From the NCBI RefSeq assembly GCF_024666615.1, contig NZ_CP088297.1:4320501-4384500 (forward strand): a stretch of DNA of 64,000 bases, read 5' to 3'. Shown piece by piece: positions 26,444 through 38,243 of the stretch. The first letter of the stretch is position 1. Each line of letters starts with the position of its first letter. Position numbers and translations under genes: made by a program. Under the pieces are notes generated by a model. That model saw nothing but the letters and a program-made list of their open reading frames with translations, had not been told where the DNA came from and made no database searches. Origin of the DNA: Aquabacterium sp. J223. Its GTDB lineage: Bacteria > Pseudomonadota > Gammaproteobacteria > Burkholderiales > Burkholderiaceae_C.

Positions 26444-27517
26444 TCAGGCGGAACGTCCGCGTTCGTACCAGCCGCGGCTGGCGTTGACCCATCGCACCAC
26501 CAGCAGCATCACCGGCACCTCGATCAGCACCCCGACGACGGTGGCCAGCGCGGCGCCGGATTCGAAGCCGAACAGGCTGATGGCCGCCGCCACCGCCAGC
26601 TCGAAGAAGTTGCTGGCGCCGATGAGGGCCGACGGGCAGGCCACGCTGTGCGCTTCGCCGAGCCGCCGGTTCAGCCAGTAGGCCAGGCCGGCGTTGAAGA
26701 GCACCTGCAGCAGGATGGGCACCGCCAGCAGGGCGATGACCAGCGGCTGCCGAAGGATGGCCTGGCCCTGGAACGCGAACAGCAGCACCAGCGTGGCCAG
26801 CAGCGCCGCCATCGACGCCGGGGCCAGCCGCGCGAGCACGGCCTCCAGCGCCGCCGGACCGCGGCGCAACAGGGCGCGCCGCCAGGCCTGGGCCACGATC
26901 ACCGGCACGACGATGTACAGCACCACCGAGGTCAGCAGCGTGTCCCACGGCACCGTGATCGAGGACAGCCCCAGCAGCAGCGCCACGATGGGCGCGAAGG
27001 CGAACACCATGATGGTGTCGTTCAGCGCCACCTGGCTGAGCGTGAACAGCGCATGGCCGCCGGTGAGCCGGCTCCAGACGAAGACCATGGCGGTGCAGGG
27101 CGCCGCGGCCAGCAGGATCAGGCCGGCGACGTAGCCATCGGCCTGATCCTCGGGAAGCCAGGGGGCGAAGACATGGCGGATGAACACCCACGCCAGCAGC
27201 GCCATCGAGAACGGCTTGACCGCCCAGTTGACGAACAGCGTGACGCCGATGCCGCGCCAGTGCCGGCCCACCTGCCGCAGCGCGCCGAAGTCCACCTTCA
27301 GCAGCATCGGCACGACCATGACCCAGATCAGCAGGCCGACCGGCAGGTTGACCCTGGCCACCTCCATGCGACCGAGCGCGTGGAACGGCGACGGAAACCA
27401 CTGTCCCAACGCGATGCCGGCGACGATGCACAACAGCACCCACAGGGTCAGCCAGCGCTCGAAGACGCTCATGGAGGCGGGGGCTGCAGGCGGCCCGGCC
27501 GCGGTGACGGCGCGCAT
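26444..27517 (-). CDS. acr3: ACR3 family arsenite efflux transporter
   Basis: 357-residue inner-membrane arsenite exporter with about ten transmembrane helices. It begins ERWLTLWVLLCIVAGIALGQ (typical Acr3 start) and carries the conserved Cys in LLAAAPCTAMVFVWS on helix 4, needed for As(III) transport. It is the last gene of the gap-arsJ-arsR-arsC-acr3 run, 5 bases after arsC. I chose the ATG at 27517; an internal ATG at 27472 (MSVFERW) is the family-like alternative. It exports the arsenite made by ArsC. Confidence 0.94.
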   Translation of the reverse strand: MRAVTAAGPPAAPASMSVFERWLTLWVLLCIVAGIALGQWFPSPFHALGRMEVARVNLPVGLLIWVMVVPMLLKVDFGALRQVGRHWRGIGVTLFVNWAVKPFSMALLAWVFIRHVFAPWLPEDQADGYVAGLILLAAAPCTAMVFVWSRLTGGHALFTLSQVALNDTIMVFAFAPIVALLLGLSSITVPWDTLLTSVVLYIVVPVIVAQAWRRALLRRGPAALEAVLARLAPASMAALLATLVLLFAFQGQAILRQPLVIALLAVPILLQVLFNAGLAYWLNRRLGEAHSVACPSALIGASNFFELAVAAAISLFGFESGAALATVVGVLIEVPVMLLVVRWVNASRGWYERGRSA

Positions 27518-27522
27518 CGTGG

Positions 27523-28017
27523 TCACCGGGTGCCGATGTCGCGCACTTCGCGCTGGAGGGCCAGGCGGTCCAGCGCCTGCATGGGCAGCGCCAGCATCAG
27601 CTCGATGCGGCGCTTGAGCACCAGGGCCGTGTCCCAGAACACGCGCTCGGTCTGCTCCTCGTTGCCGACGAAGGCCGCGGGGTCGGCGACGCCCCAGTGC
27701 GCCGTCATCGGCTGGCCGGGCCACACCGGGCAGACCTCGCCGGCGGCGTTGTCGCAGACGGTGAAGACGAAGTCCATGGCGGGCGCTTCAGGCCGGGCGA
27801 ACTCCGCCCAGTCCTTGCTGCGGAAACCGTCGGCCGGGATGCGCATGCGGCGCAGCGTGTGCAACGCCATCGGATGGACGATGCCCGACGGATGGCTGCC
27901 GGCGGAGTGGGCCTTGAACCGGCCGGCGGCCAGGCTGTTGAGCAGCCCCTCTGCCAGGATGGAACGGGCCGAGTTGTGGCTGCAGGCAAAGAGAACTTGG
28001 TAGACCTTGTCGCTCAT
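27523..28017 (-). CDS. arsC: Arsenate reductase ArsC (low-molecular-weight phosphatase type)
   Basis: 164-residue cytoplasmic enzyme reducing arsenate to arsenite. The P-loop CSHNSARS (Cys12 to Arg18) is the C-x5-R phosphatase signature, with SH where most relatives have TG. The relay cysteines are in VCDNAAGEVCPVWPG, as in the thioredoxin-coupled family. FWDTALVLKRRIELML matches the family C-terminus. It lies between arsR (37 bases upstream) and acr3. Confidence 0.93.
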   Translation of the reverse strand: MSDKVYQVLFACSHNSARSILAEGLLNSLAAGRFKAHSAGSHPSGIVHPMALHTLRRMRIPADGFRSKDWAEFARPEAPAMDFVFTVCDNAAGEVCPVWPGQPMTAHWGVADPAAFVGNEEQTERVFWDTALVLKRRIELMLALPMQALDRLALQREVRDIGTR

Positions 28018-28057
28018 GGCGGCTCCTGGACGGGTGGATGGGACGACGGACGACGGT

Positions 28058-28393
28058 TCAGCAGTCGGTGCAACCGGTGACGGGATGCGGCGTGCAGCCT
28101 GCGACCGGCCCGCTCTGGCAGCAGTGCGCGCTCAGGTAGTCCAGCAGCCCGTTCATGTGACCGATGGCCGGTCGGTAGATGAGGTGGCGGCCGTCGCGCT
28201 CCTGCGTCACCAGTCCGGCATGCCCCAGTTCCTTGAGGTGGAAGGACAGCGTGGAGGCCGGCACGCCGAGCGAGGCGGACAGCACCCCCGGCGTGAGCCC
28301 GTCGGGGCCGGCGCCGACGAGCGCGCGGAAGACCCGCAGGCGCATCGGCTGCGCCAGCGCGGCCAGGGCGGCGACGGCGACGGCTTCGTCCAT
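28058..28393 (-). CDS. arsR: ArsR family As(III)-responsive repressor
   Basis: 111-residue winged-helix repressor. The DNA-reading helices are in LSASLGVPASTLSFHLKEL, followed by the wing RDGRHLIYRPA. It lacks the classic ELCVCDLC metal site in the recognition helix. Instead it has a Cys-rich C-terminus (HCCQSG, AGC, TGCTDC), the layout of ArsR types that sense As(III) through C-terminal cysteines. It starts 2 bases after the arsJ stop. The likely operator is the palindrome at 30685-30704 before gap. Confidence 0.93.
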   Translation of the reverse strand: MDEAVAVAALAALAQPMRLRVFRALVGAGPDGLTPGVLSASLGVPASTLSFHLKELGHAGLVTQERDGRHLIYRPAIGHMNGLLDYLSAHCCQSGPVAGCTPHPVTGCTDC

Positions 28394-28395
28394 GC

Positions 28396-29604
28396 TCAAC
28401 CCTTGTCCACCGGCAGCGCGAGCGTCAGCGCCCAGCAGGCCGTCAGCATGGCCGCCGAGCCCGCCAGTGCCCAGGCCAGCCCGCCCCACTGGTAGAGCAG
28501 GCCCGACAGCAGCGTGCCGACGAAGCGGCCCATGGCGTTGGCCGCGTAGTAGAAGCCGACGTCCTCCGCCGCCTTTTCCGAGCCGGCATAGGCCAGCACC
28601 AGGTAGGAGTGGATGGAGGAATTGACGGCGAAGGCGACACCGAACACGCCCAGCCCGGCCACCACCACCCACTCCAGGTGCGGCACCTGCAGCACCACCG
28701 GCACCGCCAGCGCCATCGGCACCAGCGCCAGGCCGGCCGACCACCAGCGGGCGGCCGGCACCTCAGCGCTCAGGCCGTCGCCGCTGCGCGGCACCAGCGC
28801 CGGGGCGGCGGCCTGCACCACGCCGTAGCCGATGGTCCACAACGCGAGGAAGGCGCCGACCATGGTGAAGGTCCAGCCGGAGGCGTAGAGGAACACCGGC
28901 ACGCCGACGACGAACCAGACATCGCGGGCGCCGAACAGCACCAGGCGGGCGGCGGCCAGCAGGTTGAGGCCGCGCTGCTTGGCGAACAGCTCGCGCGCCG
29001 ACGACGACGCCCGGCCCTTGCCCATCAGCGGCGGCACGAAGGCCACGACGCCGAGGAAGACCAGCGCCAGCAGCCCGGCCAGGGTCCACAGCGCGGCCTG
29101 GAAGCCGAGCGCCTGCAGCAGCACGCCGCCGAGGAAGAAGCCCAGACCCTTCATCGCGTTCTTGCTGCCGGTGAAGAAGGCCACCCACCTGAAGAGCCGC
29201 CCCGAGGCGTCGCCGGCGGTCGCCTTGATGGCGGACTTGCTCGCGGTCTTGGTCAGGTCCTTGGCCACGCCGCAGACGCCCTGCGCCACCACGACCCAGG
29301 CCACCGACACCGCGGCCGTCCAGTCCGGCGACAGCGCCGACAACAGCAGGAAGCCGGCGATCTGCGTGGCCAGGCCCACCGCCAGCATGCGGGCGATGCC
29401 GAAGCGGGTGGCCAGCCAGCCGCCGACCAGGTTGGCCACCACGCCCATGGCCTCGTACAGGAGGAACAGGAAGGCCAGCGTGAACGGCGAATGGCCCAGC
29501 CGGTAGAAGTGCAGCAGCACCAGCATGCGCAGCGCGCCGTCGCTGAGGGTGAAGCCCCAGTAGGCCGCGGTGACGATGGCGTAGTTCCGGGTGCCGGAGG
29601 TCAT
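28396..29604 (-). CDS. arsJ: Organoarsenical effux MFS transporter ArsJ
   Basis: 402-residue major-facilitator protein with about 11-12 transmembrane helices, starting YAIVTAAYWGFTLSDGALRM, which is characteristic of ArsJ. Family features include LYEAMGVVANLVGGWLATRF, GVAKDLTKTASKSAIK and KNAMKGLGFFLGG. It exports 1-arseno-3-phosphoglycerate, which then falls apart to release arsenate outside. GAGGAGG precedes the ATG at 29604. The partner GAPDH ends 9 bases upstream. Confidence 0.95.
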   Translation of the reverse strand: MTSGTRNYAIVTAAYWGFTLSDGALRMLVLLHFYRLGHSPFTLAFLFLLYEAMGVVANLVGGWLATRFGIARMLAVGLATQIAGFLLLSALSPDWTAAVSVAWVVVAQGVCGVAKDLTKTASKSAIKATAGDASGRLFRWVAFFTGSKNAMKGLGFFLGGVLLQALGFQAALWTLAGLLALVFLGVVAFVPPLMGKGRASSSARELFAKQRGLNLLAAARLVLFGARDVWFVVGVPVFLYASGWTFTMVGAFLALWTIGYGVVQAAAPALVPRSGDGLSAEVPAARWWSAGLALVPMALAVPVVLQVPHLEWVVVAGLGVFGVAFAVNSSIHSYLVLAYAGSEKAAEDVGFYYAANAMGRFVGTLLSGLLYQWGGLAWALAGSAAMLTACWALTLALPVDKG

Positions 29605-29613
29605 GCGGCCTCC

Positions 29614-30669
29614 TCAAACGCCCATCGCGTCGATGTGGCAGGCCAGGTCGACCATGCGGCAGGCGTAGCCCATCTCGTTGTCGTACCAGGCGTAGACCTT
29701 GAGCAGCGTGCCGTCGGTGACCAGCGTGGACGGCGCGTCGACGATGGCGCTGCGGGTGTCGCCGGCGTAGTCGGCGCTCACCAGCGGCCGGGTCTCGACG
29801 CCGAGGATGCCGGCCAGCGGGCCGCGGGCGGCCTCGGCGAAGAGGCGGTTGACCTCCTCGGCGGTGGTCGGACGGTTCAGCTCGAAGACGGCGTCCGTGA
29901 GCGAGGCGTTGAGCACCGGCGCGCGCACCGCGTGGCCGTCGAGCTTGCCCTTCAGCTCGGGGTAGATCAGCGTGATGGCGGTGGCGCTGCCGGTGGTGGT
30001 GGGCGCCAGGCTGAGCAGCGCGCTGCGGGCGCGGCGCAGGTCCTTGTGCGGCGCGTCGACCACGCCGTTGGTGTTGGTCGGGTCGTGGATCGTGGTGATC
30101 TGGCCGTGGCGGATGCCGAGCGCCTCGTGCACCACCTTGACCACCGGCGCCAGGCAGTTGGTGGTGCAGGAGGCGGCGGTGACGATGCGGTGCCGGGCCG
30201 GGTCGTAGGCGCCGTGGTTGACGCCGACCACGATGTTCAGCACGTCGCCCACCTTCACCGGCGCGGCGACGATGACGCGCTTGGCGCCGCGGTCGAGGTG
30301 GCCCTGCAGCGTCTCGGGGGTGAGGAATTTGCCGGTGCACTCCAGCACGACGTCCACGCCGAGGTCGCCCCAGGGGATGGCGGCGGGCCAGTCGTGGGCC
30401 GAGAAGCCGAGCCGGTGGTCGCCGATGCGGATGGCGTCGTCGCCCTCGGCTTCGATGTCGGCACGCCAGCGGCCCTGCACGCTGTCGAACTGCAGCAGGT
30501 GCGCCGTCGCGGCCGCGCCGCCCTTCAGCTCGTTGAGGTGCACCACGGGCAGCCGGTTGCCCGCACGCGGGTCGTCGGCCGGCCGGTGCGCGGCGCCCAG
30601 CGCCGCCCGCAGCGCCAGCCGGCCGATGCGGCCCAGCCCGTTGATGCCCACCCGCAGGTCGCCCGCCAT
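29614..30669 (-). CDS. gap: ArsJ-associated glyceraldehyde-3-phosphate dehydrogenase
   Basis: 351-residue GAPDH homologue. The Rossmann start is [19 protein letters not shown], the catalytic Cys sits in [15 protein letters not shown], and the C-terminus has [16 protein letters not shown]. Paired with ArsJ, it is expected to use arsenate instead of phosphate, making the unstable 1-arseno-3-phosphoglycerate that ArsJ exports. It is first in the operon, behind an ArsR-type palindrome and a PHO-box-like element. Its place in the ars run argues against it being the main glycolytic enzyme. Confidence 0.94.
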   Translation of the reverse strand: MAGDLRVGINGLGRIGRLALRAALGAAHRPADDPRAGNRLPVVHLNELKGGAAATAHLLQFDSVQGRWRADIEAEGDDAIRIGDHRLGFSAHDWPAAIPWGDLGVDVVLECTGKFLTPETLQGHLDRGAKRVIVAAPVKVGDVLNIVVGVNHGAYDPARHRIVTAASCTTNCLAPVVKVVHEALGIRHGQITTIHDPTNTNGVVDAPHKDLRRARSALLSLAPTTTGSATAITLIYPELKGKLDGHAVRAPVLNASLTDAVFELNRPTTAEEVNRLFAEAARGPLAGILGVETRPLVSADYAGDTRSAIVDAPSTLVTDGTLLKVYAWYDNEMGYACRMVDLACHIDAMGV

Positions 30670-30684
30670 CGCCTTCCCTTCGTC

Positions 30685-30704
30685 AATTCGATAACCGTCG
30701 AATT
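30685..30704. promoter_or_regulatory. Candidate ArsR operator of the ars operon
   Basis: Perfect palindrome AATTCGA-N6-TCGAATT, 15 bases before the gap ATG and overlapping a plausible -10 (AATAAT, 30707-30702 on the minus strand). It is an A+T-rich island in very G+C-rich DNA. Size, symmetry and position fit an ArsR-family operator. Binding by the ArsR at 28058 is inferred. Confidence 0.65.
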
Positions 30705-30735
30705 ATTGGCGGGCGTTGTGACGGTTCCGTGACGG
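30702..30735 (-). promoter_or_regulatory. PHO-box-like element and -10 upstream of the gap-arsJ operon
   Basis: On the minus strand CCGTCAC (30735-30729), a 4-base spacer and CCGTCAC (30724-30718) form two 7-bp direct repeats at an 11-bp period. After exactly 10 bases comes AATAAT (30707-30702). The geometry is the same as at the second phoX promoter, though with only two units and C for T at position 2. Confidence 0.5.
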
Positions 30736-30762
30736 GCGGCGCCCCGGCCGCTGCGCGGGCGC

Positions 30763-33186
<2,424 letters not shown>

Positions 33187-33398
33187 CGCCGGATTCTAGG
33201 AAGCCGCCGATTCCGCCCGCTCCGCGGAGCGGTCGACCCTCAGGCGCGGGAGGGACGACCACCATCCCGCGAAATTGCTGCACTGCCACTGGCTTGAGGG
33301 GGTGACAACCCGAACCCCCATGCCACACTTACTTACGCCGGCAAAAGAGCAGTAGCTGGCCTCGACGTTCCAACACCAGCTCTCCGGGGGAGTTTTCA

Positions 33399-34004
33399 AT
33401 GAAACGCAATGTTCTGGCCGCAGCAGCGCTGCTGGCCTTCGCCGGCGCCGCAAGCGCCTCGCCCTTCGGCGTCTACGACCCGAGCCTGACCACCGGAAGC
33501 CCCAGCTTCCTGGAAAAGCTCGCCGATCCGCTGTACCCGACCATCGCGGCGCCGCAGATCGCCTTCTCGCCGAGCCCGGGCCCGGTCACGGTCCAATTCC
33601 TGGGTCATAGTGCAACCTACGAGAACACGCTGTATCAGATCAGCTGGGCCGGCGCCGTGTTTGTTAACAACACGTCCAACATCGGCGACACGGTCGTCAT
33701 TCCCAACGTGACGAGCCCCGCAATTTTCACGCTGACCGTGGACCAAAACTCCAACGGCATCCTGGACAGCAACGACTACACCCTGTCCACGGGTGTCGAC
33801 TTCAACCAGGTCAAGCTGATCAACGAGCAGGGCAGCACCTTCATCCTCGGCTTCGAGGACATCCTGCTGCCCGACGGCGACAAGGACTACAACGACATGG
33901 TCTTCCGTGTCACCGTGGTGCCCGAGCCGAGCACCTACGCTCTGATGCTGGGTGGCCTGGGTGTCGCCGGCTGGATGGCCCGTCGCCGCAAGCGTGCCGA
34001 ATAA
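33399..34004 (+). CDS. PEP-CTERM protein with DUF4114 domain
   Basis: 201-residue exported protein: signal peptide (cleaved after AGAASAS), a beta-rich body, and near the end the DUF4114 signature FEDILLPDGDKDYNDMVFRV, which looks calcium-binding. The C-terminal sorting signal is PEPSTYALMLGGLGVAGWMA plus RRRKRAE. GGGGGAG lies about 10 bases before the ATG. The gene is visibly richer in A and T than its neighbours (for example around 33655-33740), as is common for secreted matrix proteins. A strong terminator follows. There is no relation to the flanking uvrD and guaC. It should be anchored by an exosortase encoded elsewhere. Confidence 0.92.
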   Translation: MKRNVLAAAALLAFAGAASASPFGVYDPSLTTGSPSFLEKLADPLYPTIAAPQIAFSPSPGPVTVQFLGHSATYENTLYQISWAGAVFVNNTSNIGDTVVIPNVTSPAIFTLTVDQNSNGILDSNDYTLSTGVDFNQVKLINEQGSTFILGFEDILLPDGDKDYNDMVFRVTVVPEPSTYALMLGGLGVAGWMARRRKRAE

Positions 34005-34021
34005 GCGCACCGTGCGATGAC

Positions 34022-34048
34022 AAAAGGCGGGCTGCGGCCCGCCTTTTT
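34022..34048 (+). terminator. Intrinsic terminator after the PEP-CTERM gene
   Basis: Stem AAAAGGCGGGC / GCCCGCCTTTT, perfect over 11 bp, with loop TGCG and a T5 run. It lies 17 bases after the stop. This is the clearest Rho-independent terminator in the window. Confidence 0.9.
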
Positions 34049-34308
34049 CATGTCTGCACGCCACCGGTCAGCAGACACCGCCATGGCCGCCGCCGCGCCA
34101 TGGTGACCCGGGCTTCGTAGAATCGGCGCCCGGGTACGCGTCGGCCGTCGCGCCTTGCGAGGCCTCCGGCCGCCAGCCGCACCCAGCAGCCATTGGGCCG
34201 CGCACTGCCACAACGCGCCGCCACGGCTCACCGCCCGTCCCGCCCTGCCGACCTTCGCAGGCCTTCCGGGGAGAGCGCGCCGAACCCTCCTGTGACCGGA
34301 CGACGACG
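34049..34308 (+). other. Non-coding region and probable leader of guaC
   Basis: 260 bases with no convincing gene. TAGAAT at 34118-34123 is a fair -10 candidate. If used, the guaC mRNA would carry a leader of about 180 bases, long for this window. The leader is G+C-rich and could fold, but I recognise no known riboswitch, and it lacks the conserved purine-riboswitch core. Confidence 0.4.
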
Positions 34309-35286
34309 ATGGACATCTTCGACTACGACAACGTGCTGCTGCTGCCGCGCAAGTGCCGCGTGAACAGCCGAGCGGAATGCGACACCTCGGTGGACTTCGG
34401 TGGGCGGCGCTTCAAGCTGCCGGTGGTGCCGGCCAACATGAAGACGGTGGTCGACGAACGGACCACCGAGTGGCTGGCCGCCAACGGCCACTTCTACGTC
34501 ATGCACCGCTTCGACCTCGACGCGGTGGCGTATGCGCGCCGCATGCGCGACAAGGGCCTGTTCGTGTCCATCAGCTCGGGGGTGAAGCCGGCCGATTTCG
34601 CCGTCATCGACCGGCTGAAGGCCGAAGGCCTGGGCGCCGACTACATCACCATCGACATCGCCCACGGCCATGCCGACAGCGTGCGCCGCACCATCGAGCA
34701 CATCAAGCAGCAGCTGCCGCAGGCCTTCGTCATCGCCGGCAACGTGGGCACGCCCGAAGGCGTGATCGACCTGGAGAACTGGGGCGCGGACGCGACCAAG
34801 GTCGGCATCGGGCCCGGCAAGGTGTGCATCACCCGGCTGAAGACCGGTTTCGGCACCGGCGGCTGGCAGCTGTCGGCCCTGAAGTGGTGCGCGCGTGTGG
34901 CCAGCAAGCCCATCATCGCGGACGGCGGCATCCGCGAGCACGGCGACATCGCCAAGAGCGTGCGCTTCGGCGCCACCATGGTGATGATCGGCTCGCTGTT
35001 CGCCGGCCTGGAGGAGTCGCCCGGCAAGACGGTGGAAGTCGACGGCAAGCTCTACAAGGAGTACTTCGGCTCGGCGTCGGACTTCAACAAGGGCGAGTAC
35101 AAGCACGTCGAAGGCAAGCGCATCCTCGAGCCGATCAAGGGCACGCTGGCCGACACGCTGCGCGAGATGCAGGAGGACCTGCAGAGCTCGGTGTCCTACG
35201 CCGGCGGCGTGCAGCTGGCCGACCTGCGCAAGGTCAACTACGTCATCCTCGGCGGCGAGAACGCGGGCGAGCACCTGCTGATGTGA
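34309..35286 (+). CDS. guaC: GMP reductase
   Basis: 325-residue enzyme converting GMP to IMP with NADPH, in purine salvage. It shares the IMPDH TIM-barrel fold: [16 protein letters not shown] start, [10 protein letters not shown], the catalytic Cys in [33 protein letters not shown] and the mobile-flap region [15 protein letters not shown]. It has no CBS domains and is shorter than IMPDH, which supports GuaC (the GuaC2-like short type) over GuaB. Only a weak GGA precedes the ATG. valS follows after 116 bases. Confidence 0.94.
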   Translation: MDIFDYDNVLLLPRKCRVNSRAECDTSVDFGGRRFKLPVVPANMKTVVDERTTEWLAANGHFYVMHRFDLDAVAYARRMRDKGLFVSISSGVKPADFAVIDRLKAEGLGADYITIDIAHGHADSVRRTIEHIKQQLPQAFVIAGNVGTPEGVIDLENWGADATKVGIGPGKVCITRLKTGFGTGGWQLSALKWCARVASKPIIADGGIREHGDIAKSVRFGATMVMIGSLFAGLEESPGKTVEVDGKLYKEYFGSASDFNKGEYKHVEGKRILEPIKGTLADTLREMQEDLQSSVSYAGGVQLADLRKVNYVILGGENAGEHLLM

Positions 35287-35347
35287 AGCGGCCCGGGGCT
35301 CGGCGCCGGGCCCGGGCAACGACGGCGGTGGTACGTCATGCCCTACC

Positions 35348-35353
35348 TACAAT
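35348..35353 (+). promoter_or_regulatory. Candidate -10 box for valS
   Basis: TACAAT lies 50 bases before the valS ATG, in a short stretch of lower G+C. No convincing -35 is visible, so the site is tentative. Confidence 0.35.
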
Positions 35354-35402
35354 CCCCGCCTTCGCGCGCGCCCGCGCCGCCGTCCCTCGCCGCCCGCCCG
35401 TC

Positions 35403-38243
35403 ATGACCGACCTCGCCAAGTCCTTCGAACCCGCCGCCATCGAGTCCCGCTGGGGACCGCTGTGGGAGCAGAGCGGCGCCTACGAGCCGACGCTGGACGA
35501 GACGCGGCCTTCCTTCGCCATCCAGCTGCCGCCGCCCAACGTGACGGGCACGCTGCACATGGGGCACGCGTTCAACCAGACCATCATGGACGCGCTGACC
35601 CGCTACCACCGCATGCGGGGCTTCAACACGCTGTGGGTGCCGGGCACCGACCACGCGGGCATCGCCACCCAGATCGTCGTCGAGCGCCAGCTGCAGGACC
35701 AGGGCCAGAGCCGCCACGACCTCGGCCGCAAGAACTTCGTCGCCCGCGTGTGGGAATGGAAGGAGCAGTCGGGCTCCACCATCACCCGGCAGATGCGGCG
35801 CCTGGGCGCTTCGGTGTCGTGGCAGCACGAGTACTTCACCATGGACGAGAAGCTCTCGCCGGTGGTGACGGACACCTTCGTCAAGCTGTACGAGGAGGGG
35901 CTGATCTACCGCGGCAAGCGGCTGGTCAACTGGGACCCGGTGCTGAAGTCCGCCGTCTCCGACCTGGAGGTGGAAAGCGAGGAGGAGGACGGTTTCCTCT
36001 GGCACATCCGCTACCCGCTCGACGACGGCTCTGGCGAGCTGGTCGTGGCCACCACGCGGCCGGAGACCATGCTCGGCGACACCGCGGTGATGGTGCACCC
36101 CGAGGACGAACGCTACACCGCCTTCGTCGGCAAGCAGGTGAAGCTGCCGCTGACGGGCCGCCTGGTGCCCGTGATCGCCGATGCCTACGTGGACAAGGCC
36201 TTCGGCACCGGCGTGGTCAAGGTGACGCCGGCGCACGACTTCAACGACTACGCGGTCGGCCAGCGACACGGCCTGCCCGTCATCGGCATCCTCACGCTGG
36301 ACGCGAAGACCACCGACGACGTGCCCGAGCCTTACCGCGGCCTGGACCGCTTCGTCGCGCGCAAGAAGGTCGTCGCCGACCTCGAGTCGCAGGGCCTGCT
36401 GGTCGAGACCCGCAAGCACAAGCTGATGGTGCCGCGCTGCGCGCGCACCGGGCAGGTGGTCGAGCCGATGCTGACCGACCAGTGGTTCGTCGCCATGAGC
36501 AAGCCGGGCGCGAACGGCAAGTCCATCGCCGAGGAAGCCATCGAGGTGGTGCAGGACGGCCGCGTCAGGTTCGTGCCCGAGCAATGGGTGAACACCTACC
36601 ACCAGTGGATGAACAACATCCAGGACTGGTGCATCAGCCGCCAGCTCTGGTGGGGCCACCAGATCCCGGCGTGGTACGGCGCCGGCGGCGAGATCTTCGT
36701 GGCGCGCAGCGAAGAACAAGCGCGAGCCAAGGCCGAGGCGGCCGGCTACGAGGGCGAGCTGACCCGCGACGAGGACGTGCTCGACACCTGGTACTCCTCG
36801 GCCCTGGTGCCCTTCTCCTCGCTGGGCTGGCCGAAGGAGACGAAGGAGCTGTCGCTGTTCCTGCCCTCCACCGTGCTGGTCACCGGCTTCGACATCATCT
36901 TCTTCTGGGTCGCCCGGATGATCATGATGACGGTGCACTTCACCGGCAAGGTGCCGTTCAAGGACGTCTACATCCACGGCCTGGTGCGCGATGCGCAGGG
37001 CAAGAAGATGAGCAAGTCCGAGGGCAACGTGCTCGACCCGGTGGACCTGATCGACGGCATCGCGCTGGAGCCGCTGCTGGCCAAGCGGACCACCGGCCTG
37101 CGCCGGCCGGAGACCGCGCCCAAGGTGCGCGAAGCGACGAAGAAGGAGTTCCCCGACGGCATTCCCGGCTACGGCGCCGACGCGCTGCGCTTCACCTTCG
37201 CGGCGCTGGCCAGCCTGGGTCGCAACATCAACTTCGATCCCAAGCGCTGCGAGGGCTACCGCAATTTCTGCAACAAGCTCTGGAACGCCACCCGCTTCGT
37301 GCTGATGAATTGCGAGGGGCAGGACTGCGGGCTGGCCGAACACACCAAGGCGCAATGCGCACCGGGCCAGCCCTTCCACGGCTACCTGCAGTTCAGCGCC
37401 GCCGACCGCTGGATCACCAGCGAGCTGCAGCGGGTCGAGGCGGCGGTGGAGAAGGGCTTCGCCGACTACCGCCTCGACAACGTCGCCAACGCCCTCTACT
37501 CGTTCGTCTGGGACGAGTACTGCGACTGGTACCTGGAGATCGCCAAGGTGCAGCTGCAGACCGGCACCGAGGCACAACAGCGTGCCACGCGGCGCACGCT
37601 GATCCGCGTGCTGGAAACGGTGCTGCGCCTGCTGCACCCCATCACGCCCTTCATCACCGCCGAGCTGTGGCAGACGGTCGCCCCGGTGGCCGGTCGTGCG
37701 ACCGATTCGCTGGGCGGCATCGTCACCGCGGCCTACCCCAAGGCCCAACTCGACCGGGTCGACGACAAGGCGGACGCCTGGATGGAGCGCCTGAAGGGCC
37801 TGGTCGCCGCCAGCCGCAGCCTGCGCGGCGAGATGAACCTCTCACCCGCCGAGCGCGTCCCGTTGCTGGTCACCGGCGACGACGACTTCGTCGGCGCGGC
37901 CGCACCGCTGCTGAAGGCGCTGGCACGGGTGTCCGAGGTGCGCATGCTGGACGACGCGGCCTTCGCCGCGGCCACGCAGGCGGCGCCGGTGTCGATGCAG
38001 GGCCCGCTGCGGCTGGCGCTGCACGTCGAGATCGACGTCGAGGCCGAACGCGCGCGGCTGGCCAAGGAGGTCGCTCGCCTCGAGGGCGAGATCGCGAAGG
38101 CGCAGGCCAAGCTGGCCAATGAGAGCTTCGTGGCGCGGGCGCCGGCGGCCGTCGTCGCCCAGGAGCAGCAGCGGCTGGAGGACTTCAGCCAGACGCTGCG
38201 CCGGCTTCGAGATCAAGCGAGTCGTCTGGCGCCGTCGGCCTGA
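35403..38243 (+). CDS. valS: Valine--tRNA ligase
   Basis: 946-residue class I aminoacyl-tRNA synthetase charging tRNA-Val. The HIGH-type site is [12 protein letters not shown] and the KMSKS site is [10 protein letters not shown]. The editing domain carries [17 protein letters not shown]. The anticodon-binding region has [12 protein letters not shown], and the C-terminus is a coiled coil ([20 protein letters not shown]). Length and order match the family. The last 59 bases overlap, tail to tail, the dehydrogenase-like gene on the other strand. Confidence 0.97.
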   Translation: MTDLAKSFEPAAIESRWGPLWEQSGAYEPTLDETRPSFAIQLPPPNVTGTLHMGHAFNQTIMDALTRYHRMRGFNTLWVPGTDHAGIATQIVVERQLQDQGQSRHDLGRKNFVARVWEWKEQSGSTITRQMRRLGASVSWQHEYFTMDEKLSPVVTDTFVKLYEEGLIYRGKRLVNWDPVLKSAVSDLEVESEEEDGFLWHIRYPLDDGSGELVVATTRPETMLGDTAVMVHPEDERYTAFVGKQVKLPLTGRLVPVIADAYVDKAFGTGVVKVTPAHDFNDYAVGQRHGLPVIGILTLDAKTTDDVPEPYRGLDRFVARKKVVADLESQGLLVETRKHKLMVPRCARTGQVVEPMLTDQWFVAMSKPGANGKSIAEEAIEVVQDGRVRFVPEQWVNTYHQWMNNIQDWCISRQLWWGHQIPAWYGAGGEIFVARSEEQARAKAEAAGYEGELTRDEDVLDTWYSSALVPFSSLGWPKETKELSLFLPSTVLVTGFDIIFFWVARMIMMTVHFTGKVPFKDVYIHGLVRDAQGKKMSKSEGNVLDPVDLIDGIALEPLLAKRTTGLRRPETAPKVREATKKEFPDGIPGYGADALRFTFAALASLGRNINFDPKRCEGYRNFCNKLWNATRFVLMNCEGQDCGLAEHTKAQCAPGQPFHGYLQFSAADRWITSELQRVEAAVEKGFADYRLDNVANALYSFVWDEYCDWYLEIAKVQLQTGTEAQQRATRRTLIRVLETVLRLLHPITPFITAELWQTVAPVAGRATDSLGGIVTAAYPKAQLDRVDDKADAWMERLKGLVAASRSLRGEMNLSPAERVPLLVTGDDDFVGAAAPLLKALARVSEVRMLDDAAFAAATQAAPVSMQGPLRLALHVEIDVEAERARLAKEVARLEGEIAKAQAKLANESFVARAPAAVVAQEQQRLEDFSQTLRRLRDQASRLAPSA

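Noticed and set aside
34124-34308. Purine riboswitch in the guaC leader
   Set aside because: The conserved purine-aptamer core and loop sequences are not visible; the leader is just G+C-rich.
35343-37748. 801-codon minus-strand frame opposite valS
   Set aside because: It is antisense to valS, with His/Val/Leu/Arg-rich low-complexity sequence and no recognisable family.
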